DNA from: Erythrobacter donghaensis
Lineage (GTDB): Bacteria > Pseudomonadota > Alphaproteobacteria > Sphingomonadales > Sphingomonadaceae
Reading direction: 5' to 3'
Assembly (NCBI RefSeq): GCF_001557325.1
Contig: NZ_LSJS01000309.1
Coordinates: 1 to 15,701, forward strand
DNA length: 15,701 nucleotides
Of this stretch, positions 7,494 to 14,334 are shown one piece after another (position 1 is the stretch's first letter; the number at the start of each line of letters is the position of its first letter). Below the pieces are notes generated by a model. It searched no databases. It saw only the letters and a program-made list of their open reading frames with translations, and was not told where the DNA came from. A program made the translations under genes and the position numbers.

Positions 7494-8059
7494 TGATGCG
7501 CCTTCCCGCCCTGTTCGCCGCCCTGCTGCTGACGCTGCTTGCCGCCTGCGCCGGAGGAAGCGACGCGCCGCGCGCGCGGCTGCTCGACGATGCGCGGGTC
7601 TACACCCTCGGGCCGGGCGACAAGCTGCGCATCACGGTCTACGGCGAAGAGACGCTGACCGGCGAATACGGCGTCACCGGCGCGGGCGATGTGTCGTTCC
7701 CGCTGATCGGCAACATCCCGGTCGCCGGGCGGACGATCGAGGATCTGCAGACCGAGCTCACCACGCGTCTGGGCAACGGCTACATCGCCGACCCCCGGGT
7801 CAGCGCCGAGATCATCACCTACCGCCCCTTCTACATTCTCGGCGAAGTCGCGCGGCCGGGGCAATATGATTTCGCCGTCGGGCTGACGGTCGAACAAGCG
7901 GTCGCGTCGGCGGGCGGGTTCACTTACCGTGCCAATAGCCGCAAGGTGTTCCTGAAGCGCGCCACCGACACCCGGGAAATGCTGGTCGACCTGCGCGAGA
8001 CGCCCTCCTTCCCGGTGCGCCCGGGCGACACGATCCGCGTGGCCGAGCGCTTCTTCTGA
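7490..8059 (+). CDS. Polysaccharide export outer-membrane lipoprotein (OPX, GumB-like)
   Basis: This 189-residue Wza/GumB-family protein forms the outer-membrane exit for polysaccharide. It begins with a lipoprotein signal: a hydrophobic run (7-17) ending in the lipobox L-A-A-C, with Cys20 as the lipidated residue. The polysaccharide export domain follows: VYTLGPGDKLRITVYGE (37-53) to about residue 110, with FPLIGNIPVAGRTI (70-83). One SLBB domain comes next: FYILGEVARPGQY (114-126), AVASAGGFTYRAN (137-149) and the closing VRPGDTIRVAERFF (176-189). With one SLBB repeat and no Wza-type C-terminal membrane helix it is a short form, much shorter than Wza or ExoF. Three consecutive ATG codons (7490, 7493, 7496) lie behind AAAGGAA (7477-7483); the first overlaps the polymerase stop. 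No matching inner-membrane co-polymerase gene is seen here. Confidence 0.9.
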   Translation: MMMRLPALFAALLLTLLAACAGGSDAPRARLLDDARVYTLGPGDKLRITVYGEETLTGEYGVTGAGDVSFPLIGNIPVAGRTIEDLQTELTTRLGNGYIADPRVSAEIITYRPFYILGEVARPGQYDFAVGLTVEQAVASAGGFTYRANSRKVFLKRATDTREMLVDLRETPSFPVRPGDTIRVAERFF

Positions 8060-8069
8060 GGCCTCCCGA

Positions 8070-9290
8070 CTAGGTCGCGCCGGCGGAGGTGCCGATCCTT
8101 CGGCCCGCCGCGCCGAGCAGCGCGGCGCTGCCGAAGGCGCGGTGCCCCCAGCGCAGCAGCCGCGCGGTATCGCCGATCCGCCCCGCAGCCAGGGTCTCGC
8201 GCATCCGCCACGGCAGCTGGCGCGCCATCGCCCGGCGCAGCGCCAGCGGCAGGCCGAGCCCCGCCAGCAGCGCCGGATCGAGCGAGCCGTCGGCGATCTC
8301 GCCGATCCCGTAGCGCGCCCCGAGCAGATCGCCCGCCACGGCCAGCTCGCGCTCGCCGGGCGCTTCGGCTCCCGGCATGGCGGCATAGCGGGCGAAATGG
8401 CGCGCGGCGGCTTCGTGGAGCTTGCGCATGAACAGGATCACCCCGCGCTGGAGCACCGCGAGGCGCTCGGCCTCGGTGCCCTCGGCTGGCCCGCAAAAGG
8501 GGCGGAAATCGGCATCGTTCCACCGTGCATCGATCCCGGCGAAGATCGTGCGCTCGGCATCGATCCAGCCCGCGACCGTGTCCGTGGCGACCACCGCGCC
8601 CCGCCTGGTCATCCGCGCAGCCACGTGCTTGCGCTGGTAGAGCGTCACTCCACCGGCATAGACACCGGAGTCGGCGCGGGCGATCCGCAGGATCATCTCG
8701 TAATCTTGCCCGCGGGGCAGATCGGTGCGATAGGGGCCTGCAGCCAGCTGCACCTCGCGCCGCACCATCCAGGCCGGGTTGGGCAGGAAGCAGCATGTCA
8801 TAAGTTGCACCAGCAGCCGCTTCTCGCCGGGCCGGGGCAGCGGTTCGAGATCCTCGCTCGCGGGGGCATCCGCGCCCCGTCCGGAAAATCGGGCAAACCG
8901 TCCGTAGGAAAAGCCCGCCGCAGGCGCCGCCTCGAGCGCCGCGACATGCGCCGCCAGCGCACCATCCGGGAGCAGGTCGTCATCGTCGAGCACCAGCAGA
9001 TAGTCCCCGCGCGCCGCCGCGATCGCGCGGTTCATCGCCGCCGACTTGCCGGCATTCTCCTGCCGCAGCATCGTCACCCGATCCTGAAAGGAGCCCACAA
9101 CTTCAGGGGTTTGGTCGGTGGAGCCGTCATCCACCACGATGATCTCAAAGGGCGCGAGGCTCTGCCTGAGTGCCGAGGCGATGCTCTCGCCGATCAGATG
9201 CGCGCGGTTGTGGGTGGGCATGATGATCGAGACCCGGCGCGCAGGCTGCGGCCGGGCCGCGGCGGGCATCCGGGGCGGTGGGGCGGTCAT
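8070..9290 (-). CDS. GT2 family glycosyltransferase
   Basis: This 406-residue protein carries a clear family 2 GT-A domain: VSIIMPTHNRAHLIGESI (20-37), the nucleotide-binding IVVDDGSTD (51-59), NAGKSAAMNRAI (79-90), the metal-binding LDDDD (101-105), CCFLPNPAWMVRR (166-178) and RGQDYEMILR (193-202), where Gln-Asp takes the place of the usual Glu-Asp catalytic pair. The remaining 200 residues are helical and show no known motif. The ATG at 9290 is preferred over an internal ATG at 9269 because AGATAGG lies just upstream. It is a single-gene unit, divergent from the GT4-like/ABC operon and convergent with the export gene, with only 10 nt between the two stop codons and no hairpin terminator visible. 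It likely adds a repeat-unit or side-chain sugar; substrate unknown. Confidence 0.87.
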   Translation of the reverse strand: MTAPPPRMPAAARPQPARRVSIIMPTHNRAHLIGESIASALRQSLAPFEIIVVDDGSTDQTPEVVGSFQDRVTMLRQENAGKSAAMNRAIAAARGDYLLVLDDDDLLPDGALAAHVAALEAAPAAGFSYGRFARFSGRGADAPASEDLEPLPRPGEKRLLVQLMTCCFLPNPAWMVRREVQLAAGPYRTDLPRGQDYEMILRIARADSGVYAGGVTLYQRKHVAARMTRRGAVVATDTVAGWIDAERTIFAGIDARWNDADFRPFCGPAEGTEAERLAVLQRGVILFMRKLHEAAARHFARYAAMPGAEAPGERELAVAGDLLGARYGIGEIADGSLDPALLAGLGLPLALRRAMARQLPWRMRETLAAGRIGDTARLLRWGHRAFGSAALLGAAGRRIGTSAGAT

Positions 9291-9326
9291 GCGCGCCTAT
9301 CTGGTCGCTGCGCCGTGCTGCGTCCC

Positions 9327-9332
9327 TAACCT
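9327..9332 (+). promoter_or_regulatory. TAACCT element upstream of the GT4-like/ABC operon
   Basis: The sequence CTAACCTGCTTAG contains the hexamer and a short inverted repeat, CTAA-N5-TTAG (9326-9338). It lies in the divergent region between the minus-strand GT2 and the plus-strand operon, 137 nt before the ATG at 9464. Confidence 0.35.
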
Positions 9333-9377
9333 GCTTAGTGGCCGCGCCCCTCGCGAGCCTGTCTTTTCGCACCCGCA

Positions 9378-9404
9378 GCACGAACGGCGTCGGCACGAAC
9401 GGCG
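9378..9404 (+). repeat. 12-nt tandem direct repeat in operon leader
   Basis: GCACGAACGGCG occurs at 9378-9389 and again at 9393-9404, a 15-nt period, between the TAACCT element and the start codon at 9464. Two turns of a regulator site, or a repeat in an upstream-extended coding frame (15 nt is five codons), would both fit. Confidence 0.4.
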
Positions 9405-9463
9405 CCGCATGCCGCTTCATCCGCCAAGTCGCCGACGACCCGCCCCCAATCACGCGAGTGCCC

Positions 9464-10681
9464 ATGACGACGAACCCTCTCCCGCCCCGACGCGCGTCCG
9501 GCCCCGCTTCGCACCGCGCCCGGGTGCTGTTCCTGCTCACCGAATATCCGCGCGCCGGACAGACCGCGATCAAGAACGAGATCGAGGCGCTGGAGGCCGA
9601 TTACGAGATCGGCATCCTCGCGCGCCGAACGCCGGTGCAGGCCTATGCCAATCACCGTCCCCACGCCCTGGTGCGCGATCTGGAGGATTGCATCGCCGCG
9701 GTCGAGGCGTTCCAACCCGATCTGATCCACGCCCATTTCCTCACCGAACTCGGCTTCGTCGGTGAGGTGGCGCGCCGCACGGGGGTGCCCTTCACCTTGC
9801 GCGCCCATTCCTTCGACACGCTCGCGCTGCGCCCTCCGGGCCTGGGCGGGCGGATCGCCGGGCTGCTGCGCGGCGGGGCGCCGCAGAGCCGCGCGCAGTG
9901 GCTGCGCGAGGGCCTGGCCGCCATGGAGAGCGAGCTGTGCCTCGGCGTGCTCGCCCTCCCCTTCGCGCGGCCTTGGCTGATCCGGGCCGGTGCCTGCGAG
10001 GCGAAGGTGATCGATTGTTTCCCGGTCATGCGCTTTGCCCAGTTTCACGACTCCGGCCCCAACGGCGATGCGGTGATGAATGTCGGGATCTGCGCGAGCA
10101 AGCGCGCCATGCCCGACTTCCTGCGGCTCGGCCGCCGGGTTCCCGAGCGCAGCTTCAATCTCTACGCGATGGACCAGCGCACCGACTGGCTGAAGCAGCG
10201 CAGCGCCGAGAACGGTGCGGGCGTCAACTTCGTCGGCCCGATCGAGCCCGAGGCGATGCCGCGCGAGTACAAGCGCCACCGCTGGCTGGTCTACACCGCC
10301 GATGCCGACGCCCCGGGCGTCGGCTGGCCGGTGGCGATCGCCGAAGCGCAGGCAGCAGGCGTCGGGGTGTGCATGCCCGCACTGCGCCGCGACCTTGCGC
10401 AATATGTCGGCGAGGGCGCGGGGATCCTCTACGAATCGGTCGACGAACTGCCTGCCATCGTATCCGCGCCTGTGCCCGAGGAGATGCGCGAACGCGGCTT
10501 CGCGCAGGCGCGCAAGTCCGACATCGAACGTCACAAGCATCTGCTGACCGATCTGTGGGACGACGCGCTGCGCGCCCGCGCGCCGGACATGCTCGCACGC
10601 GGCAGCGCGAGCACCGGCACCGGCGGCACCACGAGCGGCAGCGCCGCCGCCACCCCGCGCAGCGTCGTGAGCCCGGCATGA
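9464..10681 (+). CDS. GT4-like glycosyltransferase (WcaL/AmsK type)
   Basis: This 405-residue protein has a GT-B layout. The N-terminal VLFLLTEYPRAGQTAIKNEIEAL (21-43) and DLIHAHFLTELGFVGEVARRTGVPFTLRAHSFDT (86-119) are typical of GT4 enzymes of the colanic-acid/amylovoran type. The donor side has GWPVAIAEAQAAGVGVCMP (287-305): the second glutamate of the EX7E motif is present (Glu294) but the first is replaced by Val286, so donor binding is non-canonical. The last 25 residues or so (about 380-405) are a Gly/Ser/Thr/Ala-rich flexible tail. The start is a choice: ATG at 9464 has only weak upstream purines, a GTG two codons earlier is possible, and the frame is open back to about 9278. The stop overlaps the ABC exporter start as ATGA, tying this enzyme to membrane transfer of its product. 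Confidence 0.8.
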   Translation: MTTNPLPPRRASGPASHRARVLFLLTEYPRAGQTAIKNEIEALEADYEIGILARRTPVQAYANHRPHALVRDLEDCIAAVEAFQPDLIHAHFLTELGFVGEVARRTGVPFTLRAHSFDTLALRPPGLGGRIAGLLRGGAPQSRAQWLREGLAAMESELCLGVLALPFARPWLIRAGACEAKVIDCFPVMRFAQFHDSGPNGDAVMNVGICASKRAMPDFLRLGRRVPERSFNLYAMDQRTDWLKQRSAENGAGVNFVGPIEPEAMPREYKRHRWLVYTADADAPGVGWPVAIAEAQAAGVGVCMPALRRDLAQYVGEGAGILYESVDELPAIVSAPVPEEMRERGFAQARKSDIERHKHLLTDLWDDALRARAPDMLARGSASTGTGGTTSGSAAATPRSVVSPA

Positions 10682-12525
10682 ACGCCCCCGCTGCCACGCC
10701 CGCGCCGGTCCCCCTGCATCCCGAAGGCGACGAGGCGATGTCCCCGGGCCCGGTCAGGGGCCTCCTTTCGCTCCTCTCCCCGCGCGAGCGGATCAATGCC
10801 GCGATCCTGTTCGGCATGATGCTGATCGGCGCGGCGCTCGAGATCGCGGGGCTGGCCGCGGTGCCCGCCTTCGTCAGCGCGGTGGTCGATCGCGAGGCGA
10901 TGCTGCGCCTGCCGCTCCTCGGCCCGGTGCTGGGCCCGCTCACCGAAGGGCTCGACAGCAGCGAACTGGTGATCTGGGGCGCGGCCGCGCTGCTCGCCAT
11001 CTTCGCGATCAAGAACGGGTTCCTCGCATTCAATTACTGGGCGCAGATCCGCTACGTCTCCCACCGCCGGATCGCCATCGCGGGGCGCTTGATGCGCGCC
11101 TACATGGCCGCGCCCTACCGCTTCTTCCTCGCCCGCAACCGCTCAGAACTGCTGCGCAATGTCGACAACGAGGTGATGACCGTGTGCAACAGCGTGATCA
11201 GCACGATCCTCGAGCTATGCACCCGCACGGTGATCGTGATTGCGGTGCTCGGCTTCCTGCTGGTCGTCGAGCCGGTCATCACGATCGCCTGGATCGTGTT
11301 CCTCGGGCTGATCGGCTTTGCCGCGTTGCGCGGGGTCACCGGGCGGCTGCGGCGCTTCGGGCTGGTGCAGCAGCAGGGCCGCGCGGCGCTCAACCAGAAC
11401 CTCATGCAGGCCTTCGGCGGCATCAAGGAAATCCGCACGCTGGGGCGCGAGGATTTCTTCACCGGCAAGGTGATGGACGCGGCGACGCAGCTGACGCGCG
11501 CGCACGGCTTCAAGCTCCTGATCATGAAGATCATCCCGCCGGCGTCGGAAATGGTGGCGATGACCGGGCTGCTGGCGCTCGCCGTCGGGCTGGTGCTGCA
11601 GGGCCGCACGACCGAGAGCATCCTTGTCACGCTCTCGCTGTTCGTGGTGGGCCTGGTGCGCCTGCGCGAGGCCTCGAGCGCGGCGCTCAACCAGTTCGCG
11701 GATCTGCGTTACAGCCTTGTCGCCATCCAGCCGATCGTGCGCGATCTGGCTTTGCTCGGCGATGCGCCGCTGCGCGATAGCGCTCCGGACGTCCCCCGCC
11801 CGCAGAGCGTGATCGCGCTCGAGGGCGTATGGCACCGCTACGAGGGCGCAGCCGACCATGCGCTCAAGAACATCGACATCAGCATTCCGGTCGGCGCGGC
11901 GGTGGGCCTTGTCGGCACCACCGGGGCCGGCAAGTCGACCGTGGTCGATGTCCTGCTCGGCCTCGTCGCCCCGGAACGCGGCGGGCTGGTGGTTGACGGC
12001 CATCGCCTCGACGAGGGCGAACTGCGCGCGTGGCGCCGCCAGGTCGGTTACGTGCCGCAGTCGATCTACCTGCTCGACGACACCATCCGCCGCAACATCG
12101 CATTGGGGATCGAGGACGCCGATGTCGACGAGGAGGCACTCGCCGAAGCGATCCGCCTTGCCCAGCTCGGCCGGTTCATCGACCGCCAGCCCGAGGGGCT
12201 CGACACGCTGGTGGGCGAGAGCGGGGTGCGCATCTCGGGCGGCGAGCGCCAGCGAATCGGCATCGCCCGCGCGCTCTACCATGATCCGGCGATCCTGATC
12301 CTCGACGAGGCGACCAGCGCGCTCGACAACACCACCGAACGCGCGGTGATCGAGGCAGTCGAGGGGATGCGGGGCACGCGCACCGTAGTGATGATCGCGC
12401 ACCGCCTGTCGACCGTGCGCGGCTGCGAGGTGCTCTACTACCTCAAGGACGGCCGGGTCGAAGCGTCGGGCGACTACGCAACCCTCCAGCAAAGCCACAG
12501 CGCCTTCCGCGAGATGGCCGCGTGA
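10678..12525 (+). CDS. PglK-like ABC exporter, candidate repeat-unit flippase
   Basis: This 615-residue half-transporter has a membrane domain (about 40-350, some six segments) fused to an ATPase domain (about 378-615), so it would act as a homodimer in the inner membrane. ATPase motifs are complete: Walker A GTTGAGKST (413-421), Q-loop VPQ (459-461), signature ISGGERQ (519-525), Walker B ILILDEATSALD (539-550) and H-loop IAHRLST (573-579). The membrane domain, with RYVSHRRIAIAGRLMRAYMAAPYRFFLARN and the coupling segment FGGIKEIRTLGRE (246-258), resembles PglK and HepA, exporters of lipid-linked oligosaccharides and heterocyst polysaccharide. Translation may start at the 4-nt overlap (10678) or at ATG 10738, which has GAAGG 10 nt upstream. 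It is the only flippase candidate in this stretch; a protein or lipid export role cannot be excluded. Confidence 0.87.
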   Translation: MNAPAATPAPVPLHPEGDEAMSPGPVRGLLSLLSPRERINAAILFGMMLIGAALEIAGLAAVPAFVSAVVDREAMLRLPLLGPVLGPLTEGLDSSELVIWGAAALLAIFAIKNGFLAFNYWAQIRYVSHRRIAIAGRLMRAYMAAPYRFFLARNRSELLRNVDNEVMTVCNSVISTILELCTRTVIVIAVLGFLLVVEPVITIAWIVFLGLIGFAALRGVTGRLRRFGLVQQQGRAALNQNLMQAFGGIKEIRTLGREDFFTGKVMDAATQLTRAHGFKLLIMKIIPPASEMVAMTGLLALAVGLVLQGRTTESILVTLSLFVVGLVRLREASSAALNQFADLRYSLVAIQPIVRDLALLGDAPLRDSAPDVPRPQSVIALEGVWHRYEGAADHALKNIDISIPVGAAVGLVGTTGAGKSTVVDVLLGLVAPERGGLVVDGHRLDEGELRAWRRQVGYVPQSIYLLDDTIRRNIALGIEDADVDEEALAEAIRLAQLGRFIDRQPEGLDTLVGESGVRISGGERQRIGIARALYHDPAILILDEATSALDNTTERAVIEAVEGMRGTRTVVMIAHRLSTVRGCEVLYYLKDGRVEASGDYATLQQSHSAFREMAA

Positions 12526-12566
12526 GCGGGCGCGCGGACGCTTCGGCTCGGCGCATTCCGAACCGA

Positions 12567-12572
12567 GGTTAG
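12567..12572 (-). promoter_or_regulatory. TAACCT element in the hydrolase leader, reverse orientation
   Basis: On the minus strand it reads CCTAACCTC. On the plus strand it overlaps a dyad, AACC-GA-GGTT (12561-12570), 107 nt or more before the hydrolase start. This is the only copy pointing away from the downstream gene, which argues for a symmetric or orientation-independent regulator site over a simple -10 box. Confidence 0.3.
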
Positions 12573-12678
12573 GGCGCTGGCGCCCGCAAGGGGCCAACGC
12601 CGCGGCGCGTGAGACGTCCGGCCATTCGCCGGCGCGCGGCACGCCTGTCCGCTTGTCCGAAGGAGCAATGCACCGCTC

Positions 12679-13629
12679 ATGGCTCTTGCCGCCCCGTTCC
12701 CCTACCTCGCCCCGCCTGCGCAGCGCCGGCTGCGCCGCGGCGGGCTGCTCGGCGCTCGACTGGCCGGTGCGGTGAGCGTGATGGCGCTGCTGCTGGTGCC
12801 GGTGCTGCCGGTCTCGCCGGGGCAGTCGGGCAGCGCCTTCGCGGGGATAGCGGCTTTCGCGCCGGATCTGCCTTCGCCTTTCGAGCGCCAGAGCGAGGAC
12901 GCAGCGCCCGACCTCGCGATGGTGCCAGCCGCGCCCTTCAACGCTCGCTATGGCGATGCCGCCAGCGCGCTGCGGGCCGAGACCTGCCTGACCGAGGCGA
13001 TCTATTACGAAGGCGCGCTCGAGCCGGAGGCCGGCCAGCGGGCGATCGCGCAGGTCGTACTCAACCGTGTGCGCCATCCGGCTTACCCGAACAACGTCTG
13101 CGGCGTCGTGTTCCAGGGACAGGAGCGCTCGACCGGGTGCCAGTTCACCTTCACCTGCGATGGCTCGCGCGCCCGCGCGCCGGTGCCGAGCCTGTGGGCG
13201 CGCGCCAACCGCGTCGCCAGGGCGGCGCTTGGCGGAGCGACGGCTCCGGAGGTCGGACTGGCGACTCACTACCACGCCGATTACGTCCTGCCCTACTGGA
13301 GCAGCACGCTCGACAAGGCGGGGCAGATCGGGCGCCATGTCTTCTACCGCTGGCGCGGGTGGAACGGGACTGCGGGAGCCTTCACCCAATCCTATGTCGG
13401 ACGCGAACCGCTGGTCGCCGCTTGGACGCCGCGCGCGGCTGCCGCAGGGCCGCAGGGCGAAGGCCTGCCCGGCCTCGGCGCGTCGACCGACGCCGCAGCG
13501 CTCGCCGGGCCCCTCGTTGGGCCTGCTGCCGCAGTGCCGCCACCGCCACCGCCGGCATCCGCGCCTGCCGCGCCGTTCCGCGCGCGCCCTCTGCCCATGG
13601 CAACCACGCCAAGTGGCGGCACACCGTGA
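12679..13629 (+). CDS. SleB/CwlJ-type cell wall hydrolase, membrane-anchored
   Basis: This 316-residue protein has an N-terminal basic segment and one hydrophobic helix (about 24-45), so it is secreted or anchored facing the periplasm. The catalytic domain is of the Hydrolase_2 (SleB) family, peptidoglycan-cleaving enzymes: CLTEAIYYEGALEPEAGQRAIAQVVLNRV (103-131) with the expected catalytic Glu111, HPAYPNNVCGVVFQG (133-147), CQFTFTCDG (154-162) and THYHADYVLPYW (196-207). Cys141, Cys154 and Cys160 may form a disulphide. The C-terminal 50 residues are low-complexity Ala/Pro with a poly-proline run. ATG 12679 follows AAGGAG (12660-12665) by 13 nt; a closer ATG at 12668 opens a different short frame. 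It overlaps the Rap1a-like gene by 4 nt. Wall remodelling for polysaccharide export is a plausible role. Confidence 0.88.
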   Translation: MALAAPFPYLAPPAQRRLRRGGLLGARLAGAVSVMALLLVPVLPVSPGQSGSAFAGIAAFAPDLPSPFERQSEDAAPDLAMVPAAPFNARYGDAASALRAETCLTEAIYYEGALEPEAGQRAIAQVVLNRVRHPAYPNNVCGVVFQGQERSTGCQFTFTCDGSRARAPVPSLWARANRVARAALGGATAPEVGLATHYHADYVLPYWSSTLDKAGQIGRHVFYRWRGWNGTAGAFTQSYVGREPLVAAWTPRAAAAGPQGEGLPGLGASTDAAALAGPLVGPAAAVPPPPPPASAPAAPFRARPLPMATTPSGGTP

Positions 13630-14111
13630 GCCGCCGCCGGGGGACCGCCATCGCGAGCCTCGCCGCGGCCAGCCTCGCGCTGCTCGCCGCCGCGCCCGCA
13701 CGCGCGCAAGCCAGCGGCGCCGAGGCGGTCGCGGGGTTCGAATCCGCCGGCAACCTGCTGCGCAAATGCCGCGAGAATTCGAGCTTCGCGCGCAGCTTCT
13801 GCTTCGCCTATCTCGGCGCGGTTGCCGACGCGGCGCGGTCCTACCGGGTGTGGATCGGTTCGGGCGACCCGTGCCTGCCCGCGGGCCTCACCATGGGACG
13901 GCTCGCCGATACCTTCACGGCCTACCTCGTCGCCAACCCCTCACTCACCGAGGCGCAGGCCGCATCGGTGATCGTCGCGAGCCTGCAGGAGGCCTTCCCC
14001 TGCGAAGCTCCGGTTTCACCGGCCCCCGCAGCGCCTGTGCTGCCGTCACCCGAACAGCCGGATGACCCAATAGATCGCGGCCCACAGGCCGATCGGCAAC
14101 CCCAGCAATAG
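13626..14111 (+). CDS. Rap1a/Tai-family periplasmic protein
   Basis: This 161-residue secreted protein has a signal peptide (basic MSRRRG, then a hydrophobic run, cleavage likely after ARA at 25-27). The mature part fits the Rap1a/Tai fold known from type VI secretion immunity proteins: AGNLLRKC (41-48), FCFAYLGAVADA (58-69), CLPAGLTMGRLADTFTAYLVANP (83-105) and SLQEAFPC (119-126). Four cysteines (48, 59, 83, 126) are spaced for two disulphides. A Pro-rich tail follows, its last 21 codons antisense to the small membrane gene. The start is GTG, whose TG is shared with the hydrolase stop (GTGA overlap), so both proteins are made from one message. Family members bind and inhibit peptidoglycan amidases; here it may restrain the hydrolase, though many chromosomal relatives have no tested role. 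Confidence 0.82.
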   Translation: MSRRRGTAIASLAAASLALLAAAPARAQASGAEAVAGFESAGNLLRKCRENSSFARSFCFAYLGAVADAARSYRVWIGSGDPCLPAGLTMGRLADTFTAYLVANPSLTEAQAASVIVASLQEAFPCEAPVSPAPAAPVLPSPEQPDDPIDRGPQADRQPQQ

Positions 14112-14255
14112 GGCGAACCGCAGCAACCGCGGGTACTTGTCCTGCCGGCTGCTGCCGCGTCGGCGCCGCGGATGCAGGCGCACTTTCTGGCGCGGGGCTG
14201 CCTTGCCCTCGCGCGTGCCCTCACGCTCCTCCGGCCGACCGTGCTGGGCCTCCAT
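14046..14255 (-). CDS. Small single-pass membrane protein, function unknown
   Basis: This 69-residue protein has a highly charged N-terminal half rich in Arg, Lys and Glu (about 1-43), then KYPRLLRFALLLGLPIGLW and the rest of one clear transmembrane helix (about 46-66) ending in VIRLFG. It resembles small hypothetical proteins of sphingomonads; I cannot name a function. AGGAG (14264-14268) is 8 nt before the ATG at 14255 and only 2 nt before another in-frame ATG at 14261, so the second is preferred. Its 3' end overlaps the Rap1a-like gene by 66 nt on the opposite strand. The positive-inside rule predicts a cytoplasmic N-terminus. Confidence 0.68.
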   Translation of the reverse strand: MEAQHGRPEEREGTREGKAAPRQKVRLHPRRRRGSSRQDKYPRLLRFALLLGLPIGLWAAIYWVIRLFG

Positions 14256-14284
14256 GATCATCGCTCCTAATCCGCTGCCCCTGC

Positions 14285-14298
14285 GGCAACCCGTTGCC
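14285..14298. promoter_or_regulatory. Palindrome GGCAAC-CC-GTTGCC upstream of the ExoY-like gene
   Basis: Perfect 6-bp arms separated by 2 nt. A related palindrome lies about 37 bp downstream (14323-14334); they share GCAAC-N-CGTTG. Paired dyads just upstream of the TAACCT element look like operator sites for a dimeric regulator. Confidence 0.4.
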
Positions 14299-14322
14299 CT
14301 GCTGCCGCCACCTGCGGTGAAC

Positions 14323-14334
14323 GCAACACGTTGT
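14323..14334. promoter_or_regulatory. Second palindrome GCAACACGTTGT upstream of the ExoY-like gene
   Basis: CAAC-AC-GTTG is the second copy of the GCAAC-N-CGTTG dyad. It abuts the TAACCT hexamer (14335-14340), so a bound protein would probably affect transcription of the priming transferase. Confidence 0.4.

Noticed and set aside
8058..8065. GAGGCCTC palindrome at the convergent stop codons
   Set aside because: Eight bases without loop or T-run; too short to be a terminator.
12573..12584. GGCGC-TG-GCGCC inverted repeat after the ABC exporter, considered as a terminator
   Set aside because: The loop of 2 nt is too short for a stable hairpin and no T-run follows; such GC dyads are expected at this base composition.
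12668..12780. ATG at 12668 close to AAGGAG, as an alternative short gene before the hydrolase
   Set aside because: Only 2 nt separate it from the Shine-Dalgarno, the frame stops after about 35 codons, and the translation looks like a shadow of the hydrolase N-terminus.
11215..13701. 828-codon minus-strand open frame opposite the ABC exporter and hydrolase
   Set aside because: Low-complexity Arg-rich translation with no motif, antisense to two well-supported genes.
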